A stretch of DNA of 64,000 nucleotides, from the NCBI GenBank assembly GCA_027459485.1, contig DAIDIG010000006.1, positions 154,953 through 218,952 on the forward strand, in the 5' to 3' direction. The notes beneath the pieces are model-generated. The model worked only from the letters and a program-made list of their open reading frames with translations. It made no database searches and was not told where the DNA came from. The translations under genes and the position numbers were made by a program. Positions 1 to 9,716 of the stretch are shown piece by piece (positions within the stretch are counted from its first letter, which is position 1; each line of letters opens with the position of its first letter). Source of the stretch: Bdellovibrionales bacterium. GTDB lineage: Bacteria; Bdellovibrionota; Bdellovibrionia; Bdellovibrionales; UBA1609.

Positions 1-875
1 TTGCCATTCGGCATGCCGGCGAGGCCAAAACTTTTACCGCAATGGGGCGCGTATTCGTATTTAAAGAATCGGTCGAATTTTTGATAGCCGGGTACGATGC
101 GAGATTGGATCATCTCGTGAAATTCCGATTGAAGGCGAGTTCGGTCAGCTGCCGAAAACGAGCTCGGCATGAAAGTCATCGGCCGCCAAAAGGGGTTCTT
201 TTCGATTTCAGGCTCGAGCGCGTCTTTGTAGGTATTCGGCACTTCGGCGACGATGTCGCAGCTGAGAGCAATTCCTTTTTTCAACCCTTCGCGCAGTTGG
301 GCGATTTGATTGTCTACATAGAGCGGGAAGCCCTTCGAGCGCTCGACGAAATCCTCATAGTGTTTGACCGAATCAAACGGAAACGAGGTCAACGTTTCGC
401 TCGAATCGTTCATATAATCGAGTAAACGGTTATCCATTTGATTAAATGCCAAATATTCGCTGGGGTATCTGAAGCCGTTGAGGCCAACGGTCATGTCTTC
501 TTTAAACAAATGGTAGAGGCTTTGATCATCGCTCGAGAGCCTTTTGACATTGACCGATTTTAACCCATTGAGTGCGTCTACGTATATTTGCTTTGAGCGC
601 GCGAAATAGGCATGAGTCGGGTAGTCGCCGAATTTATTGAGATCTTCTTCAATGTTGAAAACAGTCGCATAAAACGGGTCTAGCCGCTCAGCCGCCTGGG
701 TGTAACTATCGACGGCGGCGTGAAGGCGTTGGCTAACTGGCGATTTCATCATTTGATCACAACTCATTTTTTGTTTGCCGCTTGCCTGGGCTGTACTGTC
801 TTGTCGGCGGGGGATGTGACTGCAGGACATCAAGCCTCCTAAAGCAATTGCCCATGAAAGAATTATGAAAACCAT
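1..875 (-). CDS. DUF885 family lipoprotein, C-terminus beyond left edge
   Basis: The minus-strand frame is open from an ATG at 875 to the left edge, so about 291 N-terminal residues are visible. A strong ribosome site (AAAGGAG) lies 6 bases upstream. The N-terminus is a short hydrophobic signal with the lipobox L15-M16-S17-C18, so the mature protein should be a lipoprotein. The body fits the DUF885 family: a long helical N-terminal part and, at the edge, the glycine/proline stretch GLAGMPNG typical of the family core. DUF885 proteins are often described as metallopeptidase-like, but the metal-binding part would lie outside the window. Start is firm; function is unproven. Confidence 0.75.
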   Translation of the reverse strand, partial: MVFIILSWAIALGGLMSCSHIPRRQDSTAQASGKQKMSCDQMMKSPVSQRLHAAVDSYTQAAERLDPFYATVFNIEEDLNKFGDYPTHAYFARSKQIYVDALNGLKSVNVKRLSSDDQSLYHLFKEDMTVGLNGFRYPSEYLAFNQMDNRLLDYMNDSSETLTSFPFDSVKHYEDFVERSKGFPLYVDNQIAQLREGLKKGIALSCDIVAEVPNTYKDALEPEIEKNPFWRPMTFMPSSFSAADRTRLQSEFHEMIQSRIVPGYQKFDRFFKYEYAPHCGKSFGLAGMPNG

Positions 876-921
876 ATAGCTCCTTTAACCTGGCGAGTAT
901 TTTGCTTAGTCAAACAATCGG

Positions 922-2376
922 ATGGGCCGTTTTCTCGCGCTAACCTCTTCAATCATCAGTTTATTTACTTTGAGCTGGGTTTTATGCCGCTGGCTACAGC
1001 CGGTGCAGTGTATAAATTCCAGCTTAGTGAGTAAAGTTGTCCTTGCGTCGGGCGAAACTGCTGTTCAACAGTGCTCGCCGTCGGCTCGCCTATTCGGCGC
1101 GAAGATCAGCCCGATTGCGGTGAAAGCGAGACTGCCCGAGCGCCTCGAAAACCTTCAGCGCATTGTGCCGCTATTGACGCAGGTCACACCGATTGAGGTG
1201 CATATAACCCGTCATTTGAAGCGCCAGCTATTAATCACACCCGGGCGGGTCGACATCAGCGCCGATTTTCTGATGAAGCCCAAGCTTTTTGAACGGGCAT
1301 TGATGTTCGCGCAGTTTTCGCACGAATCGGATTTCGCGGCTGCCGTCAAAAGTGAATTTCTGCTCGACGAAACTCTTTGGGGAGTGACCGAGCCTTCTGC
1401 CGATGCGGGCGCAGCATCTTCGTGGGTTGAGCACATGAAAGGGCTCGGTAATTATTGCCACTCCCATAGTGTGATCGTTGCGCACATAACCTATTGTGAC
1501 GTTCACAACCAATATGGTGATAGTGCGATCAGCGATTCGAAACTCGGCCCGACCCCGTGGGGGCTTGCGCCGATATTCGTGCGAAGTCTCGAAGGGGCCT
1601 ATGCCCATTTGAATCTGGCGGGCAAAGAGCGGCTACTGCAAGATCTACTTTTTCTGGATGAGCCCGAAGATCAAACTATCGCCGATCTCACTCATGCGAA
1701 AACTTTCACCGAGGCGAATGCGCAATTTGCCGAGCTCATGCGTAACTGGCTGATGCCTTTGATGTTGAAGCCTTCAATTGTGAGCACGGTCATAAACTCG
1801 GCCACACTGCCCGCCGCAAGCCCCGTTCGCTACATAGTTATCGATCGTTCTGCGTTGGATGTCTTCCCCATCGATCAAGTTGAAACAGGTATTCTCCCTA
1901 GCCCTTCGATTCTCACGCTGGTGGAGTATGGCCTTCGCCAATACGTCGTCCCCGGCGATATCACATATCGGTTCGATCGCGCTGAGCTATTGAAAAGACA
2001 CGATGTCAGACGAATCGTCTACGTCTCGTGCCATATCCCCTCAGTCGACAATCTTTTGCGTTTTGGCGAGGACGATAACGTAAAGCGGGTATTGTATGTG
2101 CGCCAGTGCGCTTCGGATGACATGAATTGGTCGCGCGCGCTCACTGTGGGCCTCGATCGGTACCTAACCAATCATGCTGAAACGCAATTTATGGAATTCA
2201 ATTTATCGGCGCTTCGACTGGCGCAACGCCAGCGGGGTCCGCTCAAAGATGCTAGTGAAATTTCTAATTGGGGCAAGTGGCTGAAGTGGCAAAATGTCGT
2301 AACCGACGATGAATCGCCCAGTGCCCTTCGCCCGCTCGCCGTGATTGAAGGCGTTCGCCGCTTCCGAATGTTTTAA
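922..2376 (+). CDS. Unknown exported protein, 484 aa
   Basis: I do not recognise a family. The N-terminus (about residues 5-25) is hydrophobic and looks like a signal peptide or membrane anchor. The rest is a soluble-looking mixed protein with several cysteines in the middle (around 179-193), fitting an envelope location. It starts 46 bases from the divergent DUF885 lipoprotein and ends 22 bases before the convergent panD. No clear ribosome site precedes the ATG, so the start is less certain than the frame. Length and lack of competing frames make it a real gene. Confidence 0.65.
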   Translation: MGRFLALTSSIISLFTLSWVLCRWLQPVQCINSSLVSKVVLASGETAVQQCSPSARLFGAKISPIAVKARLPERLENLQRIVPLLTQVTPIEVHITRHLKRQLLITPGRVDISADFLMKPKLFERALMFAQFSHESDFAAAVKSEFLLDETLWGVTEPSADAGAASSWVEHMKGLGNYCHSHSVIVAHITYCDVHNQYGDSAISDSKLGPTPWGLAPIFVRSLEGAYAHLNLAGKERLLQDLLFLDEPEDQTIADLTHAKTFTEANAQFAELMRNWLMPLMLKPSIVSTVINSATLPAASPVRYIVIDRSALDVFPIDQVETGILPSPSILTLVEYGLRQYVVPGDITYRFDRAELLKRHDVRRIVYVSCHIPSVDNLLRFGEDDNVKRVLYVRQCASDDMNWSRALTVGLDRYLTNHAETQFMEFNLSALRLAQRQRGPLKDASEISNWGKWLKWQNVVTDDESPSALRPLAVIEGVRRFRMF

Positions 2377-2398
2377 AAAGTGCAAGGGTAAAGGCGAG

Positions 2399-2764
2399 TC
2401 ACTTAGGATCGGGCGCAGGCTTTTCCGCCGGCTCATTCTTGCTGTTCACGTAAACGAGACGAGGTTTATGAGCGGCGGCTTCTTCGGGCGTGTATCCAGC
2501 ATACGAGCAAATAATCACCGTATCGCCGCGGTGGACTTTTCGCGCCGCCGCGCCATTCAAGCAAATTTGACCTGAGCTGCCGTAAATCACGTAAGTCGCG
2601 AACCGCTCGCCGTTATTGCAGTTGTAAATGTGAACCTCCTCAAACGGCATCAGACCCGCGAGATCGCAGAGTTTAGGGTCGATCGAGACCGAGCCTTCGT
2701 AATTGAGATCTGCATCTGTGACCGTCGCCCGATGAATTTTACATTTTAGCATTTTGATTTGCAT
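2399..2764 (-). CDS. panD: Aspartate 1-decarboxylase PanD
   Basis: Makes beta-alanine from L-aspartate for pantothenate synthesis; a cytoplasmic pyruvoyl enzyme. The 121-residue protein has the self-cleavage site Y22-E23-G24-S25: cleavage before Ser25 would create the pyruvoyl group. The catalytic-core segment NGAAAR is also present. I chose the ATG at 2764 (MQIKML...), preceded by GGGGAG, over an upstream ATG at 2785 because it fits the family N-terminus. It overlaps the end of coaX by 26 bases and is the last gene of the operon. The Lys/Pro-rich tail is slightly longer than usual. Confidence 0.95.
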   Translation of the reverse strand: MQIKMLKCKIHRATVTDADLNYEGSVSIDPKLCDLAGLMPFEEVHIYNCNNGERFATYVIYGSSGQICLNGAAARKVHRGDTVIICSYAGYTPEEAAAHKPRLVYVNSKNEPAEKPAPDPK

Positions 2765-3596
2765 GGTCTCCCCTTTCGTGCGCATTGCGCTCTTGAGATG
2801 CTGAAGATTTTTTTGATGAAGCCGCGAGGTTCAGTTGAAGTGCCAGATAAACCCCGCGCAATACGAGATCAGAAATTTCAATGTCAAAAACTCCGGCTTT
2901 TTCAAACACGCTGGCAAATCCGCCAGTCCCGATCACGCGGGCCGGCGAACCGTCGAACGCCTCTTGTCGTAATCGAGAAGTGAGCTCACGAATGGCGCCG
3001 AGTGCGCCATAAAATAATCCCGATTGAATACCTTCGACGGTTGATCGGCCGAGAGCCTCGTCGGGCTTTACAATTTCAACCGCGGGGAGTTTCGACGTGT
3101 TTGAAACAAGCGCCTTCATCGAAATGCGAAGCCCCGGCATAATCGCGCCGCCCAGAAATTCGCGCCGTTCGTTGATCGCGCAAAATGTTGTCGCCGTCCC
3201 CATGTCGATTATGATTAGATTTTCATTCGGGTACATGTGAGCCGCGGCGATGGCGTTGGCAATGCGATCCGACCCGAGTTCAAGCGGGTTGCGGTAGCGA
3301 ATGTTGAGCCCTGTTTTCACTCCCGCCTGCAAGACAAACGGTTCCTGATTGTTGAAGTATTTGCGGCATGCGTTTCTCAACGAGTGAAGGACTTCGGGTA
3401 CGACCGTGCAAACGGCGATCCCGCTGATTTGATCTGGGTCGAGATCATTCTCGCGCAAAACCGAACGCAAGAAAACGCCGATTTCGTCGGAGCTGCTGGC
3501 CGTTTTCGATGAGCGGCGAAATTGAAAAAGAAGATCGTCTTTTTTGAAAACGCCGCCGTAAATTTGGCTGTTACCAATGTCCAGGCAAAGAGTCAT
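2739..3596 (-). CDS. coaX: Type III pantothenate kinase CoaX
   Basis: Phosphorylates pantothenate, the first step of CoA synthesis. Type III hallmarks of the ASKHA fold are visible: phosphate-1 motif D6-I-G-N-S, the GSDRIANA block at 108-115, and the phosphate-2 motif D131-M-G-T-A-T-T. Its length (285 aa) is slightly above the usual ~255 because of a charged Ser/Lys-rich C-terminal tail (about 257-285), which is encoded over the panD start. Its ATG overlaps the coaBC stop as ATGA, suggesting translational coupling. CoaX enzymes are generally not feedback-inhibited by CoA. Confidence 0.94.
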   Translation of the reverse strand: MTLCLDIGNSQIYGGVFKKDDLLFQFRRSSKTASSSDEIGVFLRSVLRENDLDPDQISGIAVCTVVPEVLHSLRNACRKYFNNQEPFVLQAGVKTGLNIRYRNPLELGSDRIANAIAAAHMYPNENLIIIDMGTATTFCAINERREFLGGAIMPGLRISMKALVSNTSKLPAVEIVKPDEALGRSTVEGIQSGLFYGALGAIRELTSRLRQEAFDGSPARVIGTGGFASVFEKAGVFDIEISDLVLRGVYLALQLNLAASSKKSSASQERNAHERGDHANQNAKM

Positions 3597-4855
3597 GGGC
3601 GAGCCTCCGGGTTGCGCACTCCCTCACGAGAATCGCTACGCGGACGGGGGCTTTCGCCTGCGATGAGCGCCATCAATATGCTCGCCAGATCTTGCGTCCC
3701 CTTCACGGCGAGCGGCGGCTGCCCTTTCGAATAAATCGTAAACGGGCGCTTGTGACTTTCTTGTTCAGCCCCGCTCAAATCATTATGCACGACGTAATCA
3801 ACGCCCGGCGAATTGAGAAGCTTGAGTGAAGCCTCTTCACGTTCTCTCGGATCCGCCGACTTCGTGAGCTTAAAGGCGATAACCTTAAGCTTTAAATCGC
3901 GCGCATATTCTTTGAGAAGATTGACGATCTTAGGGTTGCGTTTTAAATGCAAAACCATGCGGTTATCGGACGACAGTTTTACCTCGGCCGATGGCGAAAA
4001 CGTCCTTTCGCCGACGCCGATCGCGTCGACAGAAAAATCGCTGACTGCCGCGACATGAATCACAGCCTGTGTCGGATGAGCGCGCAAATGATCACGCAGT
4101 TTATCGTTTAAGTCGGCGTGAGTCTCAAATTTCGCGACGACTTGCGCGTCGATGGGCATCACAGCACTTGTCGCGGCTATGGCTGAAACTTCAAAGCCGC
4201 TGGCATGAAATAAATCCGACAGCTCCGCGCCTGTTTGCCCCGTGCTGCTATTCGTAATCGCGCGCACACCGTCAATTACCTCTCGCGTGCCGCCGAACGT
4301 AATTAAAACCGGTATATTCTTTGGCACGCGAAGCGCTTCAGCAATCGCCTTTTCAATCGTCGCAGGCTCGGCCATTCGCCCTGCTCCCACTTCGCCGCAA
4401 GCCAGTAAGCCCTCAGTCGGCTCGATAATGCGGGCGCCGTATTGCTTAAGCAGCTTTATGTTTTCTTGCGTGGCTGGGTGACTCCACATTTCGACGTTCA
4501 TAGCGGGGGCAACAAGAAAAGGTTTGGCTCGCTCATAGGCAAGCGCCGTAGCCGACAATAGATCGTTGGCTTCGCCGCGGGCGAGGGCTGAAACGTGATG
4601 AGCCGACAGCGGGGCCACGACGAATGCATCGGCCCATCTGGCCAATCGGACATGATCCATCATGCGGCCCGGTTCAAATATATCTTTCGCGACCGGCCGA
4701 CCAGCTAAGCCTTCAATGGTGGCTTCACCGATAAACTGAAGCGCCCCGTTCGTTGCGATGACTTCGATTTGATGCCCACGCTTTTTAAGACGCGAAATCA
4801 GATCAGCCGCCTTATATGCGGCGATTGAGCCCGTTACTCCGATAAGAATTTTCAT
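3593..4855 (-). CDS. coaBC: Bifunctional phosphopantothenoylcysteine decarboxylase / synthetase CoaBC
   Basis: Joins 4'-phosphopantothenate with cysteine (CoaB half) and decarboxylates the product (CoaC half) to 4'-phosphopantetheine. The N-terminal flavoprotein half (about 1-175) shows [14 protein letters not shown] near the start, PAMN, and the active-site cysteine loop in [13 protein letters not shown]. The C-terminal half (about 180-420) has the nucleotide-binding segment [13 protein letters not shown] and the region with AAVSDF. The start at 4855 is chosen because ATGA overlaps the panC stop and GGAGG lies just upstream. Length (420 aa) is normal for the fused enzyme. Confidence 0.95.
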   Translation of the reverse strand: MKILIGVTGSIAAYKAADLISRLKKRGHQIEVIATNGALQFIGEATIEGLAGRPVAKDIFEPGRMMDHVRLARWADAFVVAPLSAHHVSALARGEANDLLSATALAYERAKPFLVAPAMNVEMWSHPATQENIKLLKQYGARIIEPTEGLLACGEVGAGRMAEPATIEKAIAEALRVPKNIPVLITFGGTREVIDGVRAITNSSTGQTGAELSDLFHASGFEVSAIAATSAVMPIDAQVVAKFETHADLNDKLRDHLRAHPTQAVIHVAAVSDFSVDAIGVGERTFSPSAEVKLSSDNRMVLHLKRNPKIVNLLKEYARDLKLKVIAFKLTKSADPREREEASLKLLNSPGVDYVVHNDLSGAEQESHKRPFTIYSKGQPPLAVKGTQDLASILMALIAGESPRPRSDSREGVRNPEARP

Positions 4856-5625
4856 TGCGCCACCTCCGCGCATTTCACGTTGTCGATAAGTCGCACGCCT
4901 TCAAGCCAAACAGCAGCGAATCGGCGGCCCCAGTGTTCTTCGACATAGTCGACCCGAAAACCAAGGCTCTCGAGCTCACGGCGCGCGGTCGATGTATCGC
5001 GCGCGGTCGATAAAACTTCAAATAGTTTCGCGGCCTGGACGCGACCAAATGTCGATAACCGCTCATTGCGCGAGCTCATGGCAAGCCCCGTTTTTTCTCT
5101 CACGATGGGGCACCCCACAATTTCAGTTTTCATAAAAAACGCCCGCGCCATTGTCTGCACAAGACGGAATTGCTGGTAATCCTTTTCACCCATGTAGCAT
5201 TGATCGGCTTGGGCCAATTGAAGAAGCTTCATCACGACGGTGAGAACACCTTCAAAATGGCCGGGGCGAAACGCTCCACAAAGAATTTTACTTTCAGAAT
5301 TTTCAATCACTTGGTATTGAAACCGATCTTCGTACATTTCACTTTCATGTGGGAGCAGCACATAATCGACCCCGCGCTCTTGCAATAGCTCAACGTCACG
5401 ACTCACGTGACGCGGATAGCTTTTTAGATCGTCGGCACTGTTGAATTGAGTTGGGTTTACGAAAATGCTCACGACCGTCACGTTATTTTCAGCTCGCGAG
5501 CGATCGACAAGTGACAAGTGTCCGTCGTGAAGCGCGCCCATTGTCGGCACAAACCCGACACGTAAGTTTTGAGCGAATTCAGCGCGAGCCGTTTGCCACT
5601 CGCGCATGTTTTCGAATATTTTCAT
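4852..5625 (-). CDS. panC: Pantothenate synthetase PanC
   Basis: Condenses pantoate with beta-alanine using ATP. The 257-residue protein has the nucleotidyltransferase signature TMGALHDGH at 28-36, then FVNPTQF, GEKDYQQ and MSSRN, all typical of PanC. I use the ATG at 5625 because it overlaps the panB stop (ATGA), has AGGAGAG upstream and gives the normal PanC N-terminus; the longer reading would run into panB. The C-terminal domain is shorter than usual. Confidence 0.96.
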   Translation of the reverse strand: MKIFENMREWQTARAEFAQNLRVGFVPTMGALHDGHLSLVDRSRAENNVTVVSIFVNPTQFNSADDLKSYPRHVSRDVELLQERGVDYVLLPHESEMYEDRFQYQVIENSESKILCGAFRPGHFEGVLTVVMKLLQLAQADQCYMGEKDYQQFRLVQTMARAFFMKTEIVGCPIVREKTGLAMSSRNERLSTFGRVQAAKLFEVLSTARDTSTARRELESLGFRVDYVEEHWGRRFAAVWLEGVRLIDNVKCAEVAQ

Positions 5626-6434
5626 TCGTAGCTCTCCTGAAGCGAAGGGAATTCCCCGCCAGCGACGTCTCGCGCATACGCGTTCAAAGCTTCTGTGAAA
5701 ATTTGAGCGCCCGAGCAATAAGACCTCACAAAGCGCGGGCGAAACTCCGTGTTAAGACCCAGAAGGTCTTGCCACACGAGCACCTGGCCGTCGGTATCGG
5801 GGCCGGCGCCGATCCCGATAGTCGGTACCGAGAGCGCCCGTGTGATCTGTCGCGCAAGCGCGCTCGGCACGCATTCGAGCACGACACAAAATGCCCCGGC
5901 CGAATCGAGCGCTTGAGCCGCCGCCAAAAGTTTTTCGGCATCGCTCACGTCGCGACCTTGCACGCGAAAACCACCCAATTGATTAACGGATTGGGGAGTG
6001 AGGCCGATGTGACCCATGACGGGGACGCCCGACTCCACGAGGTGTCGCACAAATTCGATATTGCCGCTGGCGCCTTCGAGTTTCACCGCGTGCGCTCCCG
6101 CGCGCATCAATCGTTCAGCTGCCGTAACATTTTCGCTCAAATTTTTTCGGTAAGATAAAAACGGCAAATCCGCGACGACAAACTTTTCACCGTTGATTTC
6201 ACGCGCGACACTTTGCGCGCCACGAACGACGGCCGAAGTGTGAAGCTCCATCATTTCAATTGTCGCGGGCAGTGTAGACGGATGTCCGTGCATCGTCATC
6301 GCCGCGCTGTCGCCGATTAAAAGAACGTCGACGTCCGAATGTGCCGCAATGCGCGCGCTTGTGTAATCGTACACGGTCACCATTGCGATTTTTCGCCGCT
6401 CTTGTTTCTGTTTTTTAAAATCTAGTATGTTCAT
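5622..6434 (-). CDS. panB: 3-methyl-2-oxobutanoate hydroxymethyltransferase PanB
   Basis: Transfers a hydroxymethyl group from 5,10-methylene-THF to ketoisovalerate, giving ketopantoate. Family motifs seen are TVYDYTSARIA, the metal/substrate loop LIGDSAAMTMHG, VKLEGA, MGHIGLTPQS and GIGAGPDTDGQVLV. The start at 6434 (MNILDF...) gives the usual N-terminus and a 270-residue protein; an upstream ATG at 6467 is possible. It overlaps the end of the panG-like gene by 20 bases and is coupled to panC. Confidence 0.96.
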   Translation of the reverse strand: MNILDFKKQKQERRKIAMVTVYDYTSARIAAHSDVDVLLIGDSAAMTMHGHPSTLPATIEMMELHTSAVVRGAQSVAREINGEKFVVADLPFLSYRKNLSENVTAAERLMRAGAHAVKLEGASGNIEFVRHLVESGVPVMGHIGLTPQSVNQLGGFRVQGRDVSDAEKLLAAAQALDSAGAFCVVLECVPSALARQITRALSVPTIGIGAGPDTDGQVLVWQDLLGLNTEFRPRFVRSYCSGAQIFTEALNAYARDVAGGEFPSLQESYE

Positions 6435-7185
6435 CGACGATTGACCGCCTGTTTGTGTGTTGTGCAAAAAAATAATTCATGAACGAATAGTAAATCGATT
6501 GTTCAGGGCGCCCCTGAAGGGCATCGAGATGTTGAATGAGTGTCTTATTGTCACCGCGCTGTAAGGGGCCGGTCAAAACCGATTTCGGCGCATCCGAGCC
6601 GGGTGTCGAGAGCGCGCCTTGTAGGTTTAGATACGTCCTCTCGAGATAAGGCAAAAGCAATTCACGCGGCAAATTAAGTTCAGATTCGAATTTTTGCGCG
6701 GCCATCTCCCATAACATTGTTGTGAAATTGCCGCTCATCGAACAGAGTGCGTGGTAGTATGATTTTTCTTCGCGGGCGATGTGATGGTGCGGATTCGGCA
6801 GCTCGAGCAAAATCTCTTCAAACGGGCGGGCCATTTCGTTCGCGGCGTTCTTTTCGCATACGAACGGTATGCGCATATAGGTTTCAAGGTCGTACAATTC
6901 GGGCCCAAATGTCATAAGCGGATGTGCGCCTGCGATTTGTGGATGCGAGAGCGCACCTGAAAAATGCACCGTTTTGCGAGCCGGTAAAAACGGGTGGGTT
7001 GCGAAAAAATCAGCGATTGCCGAATCGCTGATAAGAAGAAGTATACAATCGGCCGATTTTGCCAAGGCCGCAAGGTCTTCTTGGCTGCTTCGGCTCCAAC
7101 AAGCATGTGGAATGTTAAGAAGGCTTAAATAATGATCGAAATGTCGGGCGCATCGGCCGCCGCCGACGATTAAGTAATTTTTCAC
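6415..7185 (-). CDS. Rossmann-like/DUF2520 protein, probable PanG-type ketopantoate reductase
   Basis: First gene of the pantothenate operon. The N-terminus is a glycine-rich dinucleotide-binding loop (IVGGGRCARHF, residues 6-16). A Rossmann half (to about 120) is followed by a helical DUF2520-like half with the conserved ALCSMSGNF segment. Established knowledge: a protein of this general type, PanG of Francisella, reduces ketopantoate in place of PanE. Here it stands directly before panB, with no PanE in the window, so ketopantoate reduction to pantoate is the natural inference. Start is GTG at 7185, with a GACAGG site 5 bases upstream. DUF2520 proteins can also occur outside this pathway. 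Confidence 0.78.
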   Translation of the reverse strand: MKNYLIVGGGRCARHFDHYLSLLNIPHACWSRSSQEDLAALAKSADCILLLISDSAIADFFATHPFLPARKTVHFSGALSHPQIAGAHPLMTFGPELYDLETYMRIPFVCEKNAANEMARPFEEILLELPNPHHHIAREEKSYYHALCSMSGNFTTMLWEMAAQKFESELNLPRELLLPYLERTYLNLQGALSTPGSDAPKSVLTGPLQRGDNKTLIQHLDALQGRPEQSIYYSFMNYFFAQHTNRRSIVDEHTRF

Positions 7186-7327
7186 GGGTACCTGTCCTCT
7201 TTCAGATCAAGTCCTATGGGCTGACCCTAGCATGGGTGGGTGTTCAATGGCAAATGTCGAGATCGAGTTCGGTCGTCACGTCTTCGCACCATTTGCGCGG
7301 CGAACCGCCGCCGTGGTAACTGTGGGC

Positions 7328-7924
7328 ATGTTTCAGAAATCAGACCGAATTGTGCTTTGGCTCATTGCGGGCGTCGCCGTCTTGTTTACGGCGCTGGCCG
7401 TTAAAAAAGTATTCGAAGTTTCGACTCAGACGCCTGTGTCGTCGGTCATGGATCTCACCCAGTTTGCAAAGCCCGAGCAGATCGGCGCCGTTTTGTACCG
7501 GCGGTTTTGGCTCGAACTTCGCGATCACTCCACGGTGGTGTTGGGCGGATTAGACCCCGACAGTCAGCGCGTCTGGACGGGGTTTCGCGAGGTCGCCCAG
7601 GCTTCAGGTGTCGATTATTCGCCAGACCCGGCGGCTCAACATTTTTATTTGGTAGTAGCAAGTTCACCGGCTGAACTCAAAGAAGCGCGACAAAAGCGGC
7701 CGAACGCATTTTTAATTTTCGAAACATGGCTTCCGCTCACCCAAGCCGAGCGCACGGGCGCGAAGCTCACGTGCGAAAAGTCGCAGTTCGCCTGCTTGTC
7801 GCTCGTCGCCGCCGATCAGGGGCGGTTACGAAGACGCGACCCGAAACAATGGACAGCCGTCGTATTGCGACTCGACCGCGATCCGAATGTGATCTTACTT
7901 TTCGTGCACGGGCCGACGAAATAA
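7328..7924 (+). CDS. Unknown single-pass membrane protein
   Basis: No family recognised. From the ATG at 7328 the protein has 198 residues: a short cytoplasmic start, one strongly hydrophobic segment (about residues 9-29, LWLIAGVAVLFTALAV), and a roughly 165-residue soluble domain probably outside the cytoplasm. An upstream ATG at 7232 would add 32 residues but no better ribosome site, and would bury the membrane segment, so the shorter form is preferred. Its stop abuts the convergent HAD nucleotidase stop with no gap (TAATCA), so there is no room for a separate terminator. Confidence 0.6.
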   Translation: MFQKSDRIVLWLIAGVAVLFTALAVKKVFEVSTQTPVSSVMDLTQFAKPEQIGAVLYRRFWLELRDHSTVVLGGLDPDSQRVWTGFREVAQASGVDYSPDPAAQHFYLVVASSPAELKEARQKRPNAFLIFETWLPLTQAERTGAKLTCEKSQFACLSLVAADQGRLRRRDPKQWTAVVLRLDRDPNVILLFVHGPTK

Positions 7925-9277
7925 TCAGCCGGGGACTTCGTGCGGGAGCGGCCGTCGCATTGAGCGATAATATGTGCGTGGCGACATCTTGAGAAAATGC
8001 CCGAGTCGGGCTGTGTAAATGCAAGCGAAACGCTCGACCTGATAGGCGAAATAACTCTCTTCGATTCCGACGCGCATGACTTCGCCCCATTGCGGATTGA
8101 AGAGCTTCTGCTGTTTACGAATGAGTGGCGAAATTTCTTTATCTAACGCCATCGCCTTTTTAATGAGCGCGTTGATTTTCTTTTCGTCGGTGTTTTTGCC
8201 GGTCTCGATTTTTCGCGAAATCAAATCATCGATCTGCGTTTCAAGCGGGAGTTTCTTCGCCATCCACTTATTGATTTGTTTAACAATCGGCTCCGCCCGC
8301 TCGATGGCTTTGATTTCGTTGTCGAGCTCCTCGACCACGAGTGCCGTCCGCCAGGCGCAATCCTTTTTGATACGTACGACGTCGCCGTAAATATGATCAC
8401 CGATATAAAGAACTTCATCCGCCTCGAGCCCCAATTCAGCGGTGAAGCGATTGGCATTGCCACCTCTGTAAACGCCCGGGCTAAGGAGCTCATTTTGCGC
8501 GACCTCGGCGCCGGCGGCGCCTGTGTGGGCGTCGATCTTTACAAACGGCGAATCTTCGAAGAAGAAATTGGGTTTGCCGGCGCGAACAATGACGTAGTTA
8601 AAAAGATCCTGCCATCCGCCGGATCGTTTCGTGAAGGGCGATATCGCGTAATCAAGAAGAAGTTTCGCATACGAATAATCCGAATTCGTAATAATAAAAA
8701 ACTTCTTGTTGTGTTTCATGTAGCGTTCGATACCGTTCACCGTATCGCGATCTTTGATGATATATTGAGCCAAGTTGTCGCGAACGTGCTCCTTGAGGCT
8801 GCCGTCGCGGTGGGCCTCGTCGAGAACGGCGTTTAAGTCCTCGGCGATCGTCATGAAATCGGGCAGTGAACTCTTGCACTCGCCTTCTTTGAGGTCGACC
8901 AATTGGGCGAACAACGTCGCAAACGATATAGAAAACGTCGTGTCGATTTTGTCGTAACTTTTATCTTTGATGTCGATGTAGGTACTTTTGTAAATGCGAT
9001 TTTGTTTCGCGAAATCGATCATCTCAGTGCCATGGCTGCTGAGGCGGATCGCAGTATGGCGCGAGAGCTTGAGAACGTTACCTTTGGCCTTGTCGATGAT
9101 GAGGCCGCGAATCGCCCCCTTAAAATTGAATTTAAGGCGCATGATCGCGTTCGGGTAACCTCTTTTGGCAACCAATTTCTCGCGCATTATCAGGTGCGCG
9201 AGTTTTTCGAAATTTTCGCTTTTGTAACGGACGAGCGTGTGATCCATATCGAGGCCGATATGGTGGATGCGTTTCAT
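7925..9277 (-). CDS. HAD-IG family 5'-nucleotidase
   Basis: A 450-residue cytosolic HAD-superfamily enzyme of the cN-II-like HAD-IG group, expected to hydrolyse purine nucleoside 5'-monophosphates. Motif I is GLDMDHTL, with nucleophile D10 and acid D12; motif II is in FFIITNSDYSYA; motif IV is YIGDHIYGDV. A long helical C-terminal part is usual for the group. I start at 9277 (MKRIHHIG...) rather than 9310, since motif I then sits ten residues in, as expected. The exact substrate cannot be read from sequence. Confidence 0.88.
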   Translation of the reverse strand: MKRIHHIGLDMDHTLVRYKSENFEKLAHLIMREKLVAKRGYPNAIMRLKFNFKGAIRGLIIDKAKGNVLKLSRHTAIRLSSHGTEMIDFAKQNRIYKSTYIDIKDKSYDKIDTTFSISFATLFAQLVDLKEGECKSSLPDFMTIAEDLNAVLDEAHRDGSLKEHVRDNLAQYIIKDRDTVNGIERYMKHNKKFFIITNSDYSYAKLLLDYAISPFTKRSGGWQDLFNYVIVRAGKPNFFFEDSPFVKIDAHTGAAGAEVAQNELLSPGVYRGGNANRFTAELGLEADEVLYIGDHIYGDVVRIKKDCAWRTALVVEELDNEIKAIERAEPIVKQINKWMAKKLPLETQIDDLISRKIETGKNTDEKKINALIKKAMALDKEISPLIRKQQKLFNPQWGEVMRVGIEESYFAYQVERFACIYTARLGHFLKMSPRTYYRSMRRPLPHEVPG

Positions 9278-9318
9278 GTTGAGGGTACGATTACAAAAAA
9301 CTTGATGCATGAATGGAC

Positions 9319-9693
9319 CTAAGCTTGGCGGTCAGCGGTGGGGAGATTCCTTTTCGTCCACTCGATCATCCCGCCTTTCATATTGAAGGCGTGGGCATAC
9401 CCGTTTTGTTTGGCAAACTGTGTCGCTTGGGCTGAGCGGCCGCCGCTTCGGCAAACAAAGACCACGACATCGTCGGGCGAAATTTGCGACAAATTCTGCG
9501 GGAGCGTGCTCAAAACGATATGCTTGGCTTCGGCGATATGGCCGTATTCGCCCACCCATTCATGGGGTTCGCGGACATCGACAATACAGACCTTGCCTTT
9601 GCAGGCAAAAACATCTTCCACCGTAACGTCAATGACATTCGGGTTGGCCGGGTTTGCTGTTTGCGACTGAAACGGGATCTTGGACATTGACAT
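9319..9693 (-). CDS. Rhodanese-domain sulfurtransferase
   Basis: A single-domain rhodanese of 124 residues, likely cytosolic. The active-site loop is C81-R-S-G-G-R-S, with the catalytic cysteine present, and the CH2A-like segment VDVREPHEW lies at about 39-47. Such proteins carry persulfide sulfur for thiosulfate or other sulfur transfer. The gene is divergent from hppD with only 23 bases between start codons, and lies 41 bases upstream of the HAD nucleotidase in the same direction, so the two may be co-transcribed. A second in-frame ATG at 9687 is an alternative start. Confidence 0.88.
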   Translation of the reverse strand: MSMSKIPFQSQTANPANPNVIDVTVEDVFACKGKVCIVDVREPHEWVGEYGHIAEAKHIVLSTLPQNLSQISPDDVVVFVCRSGGRSAQATQFAKQNGYAHAFNMKGGMIEWTKRNLPTADRQA

Positions 9694-9709
9694 GGATCTA
9701 CCATAATAT
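9680..9709 (+). promoter_or_regulatory. Candidate sigma-70 promoter of hppD, possibly leaderless
   Basis: TTGGAC at 9680-9685, a 17-base spacer, then ATAATA at 9703-9708. Transcription would start about 7 bases downstream, almost at the hppD ATG at 9717, and no ribosome site precedes that ATG. This suggests a leaderless message. The promoter overlaps the 5' end of the divergent rhodanese gene. Confidence 0.4.
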
Positions 9710-9716
9710 TATCGCT

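Noticed and set aside
5451..6158. 235-residue plus-strand frame across panC and panB
   Set aside because: Overlaps two firmly identified minus-strand genes; composition is Arg/Ser/Phe-rich as expected for an antisense shadow.
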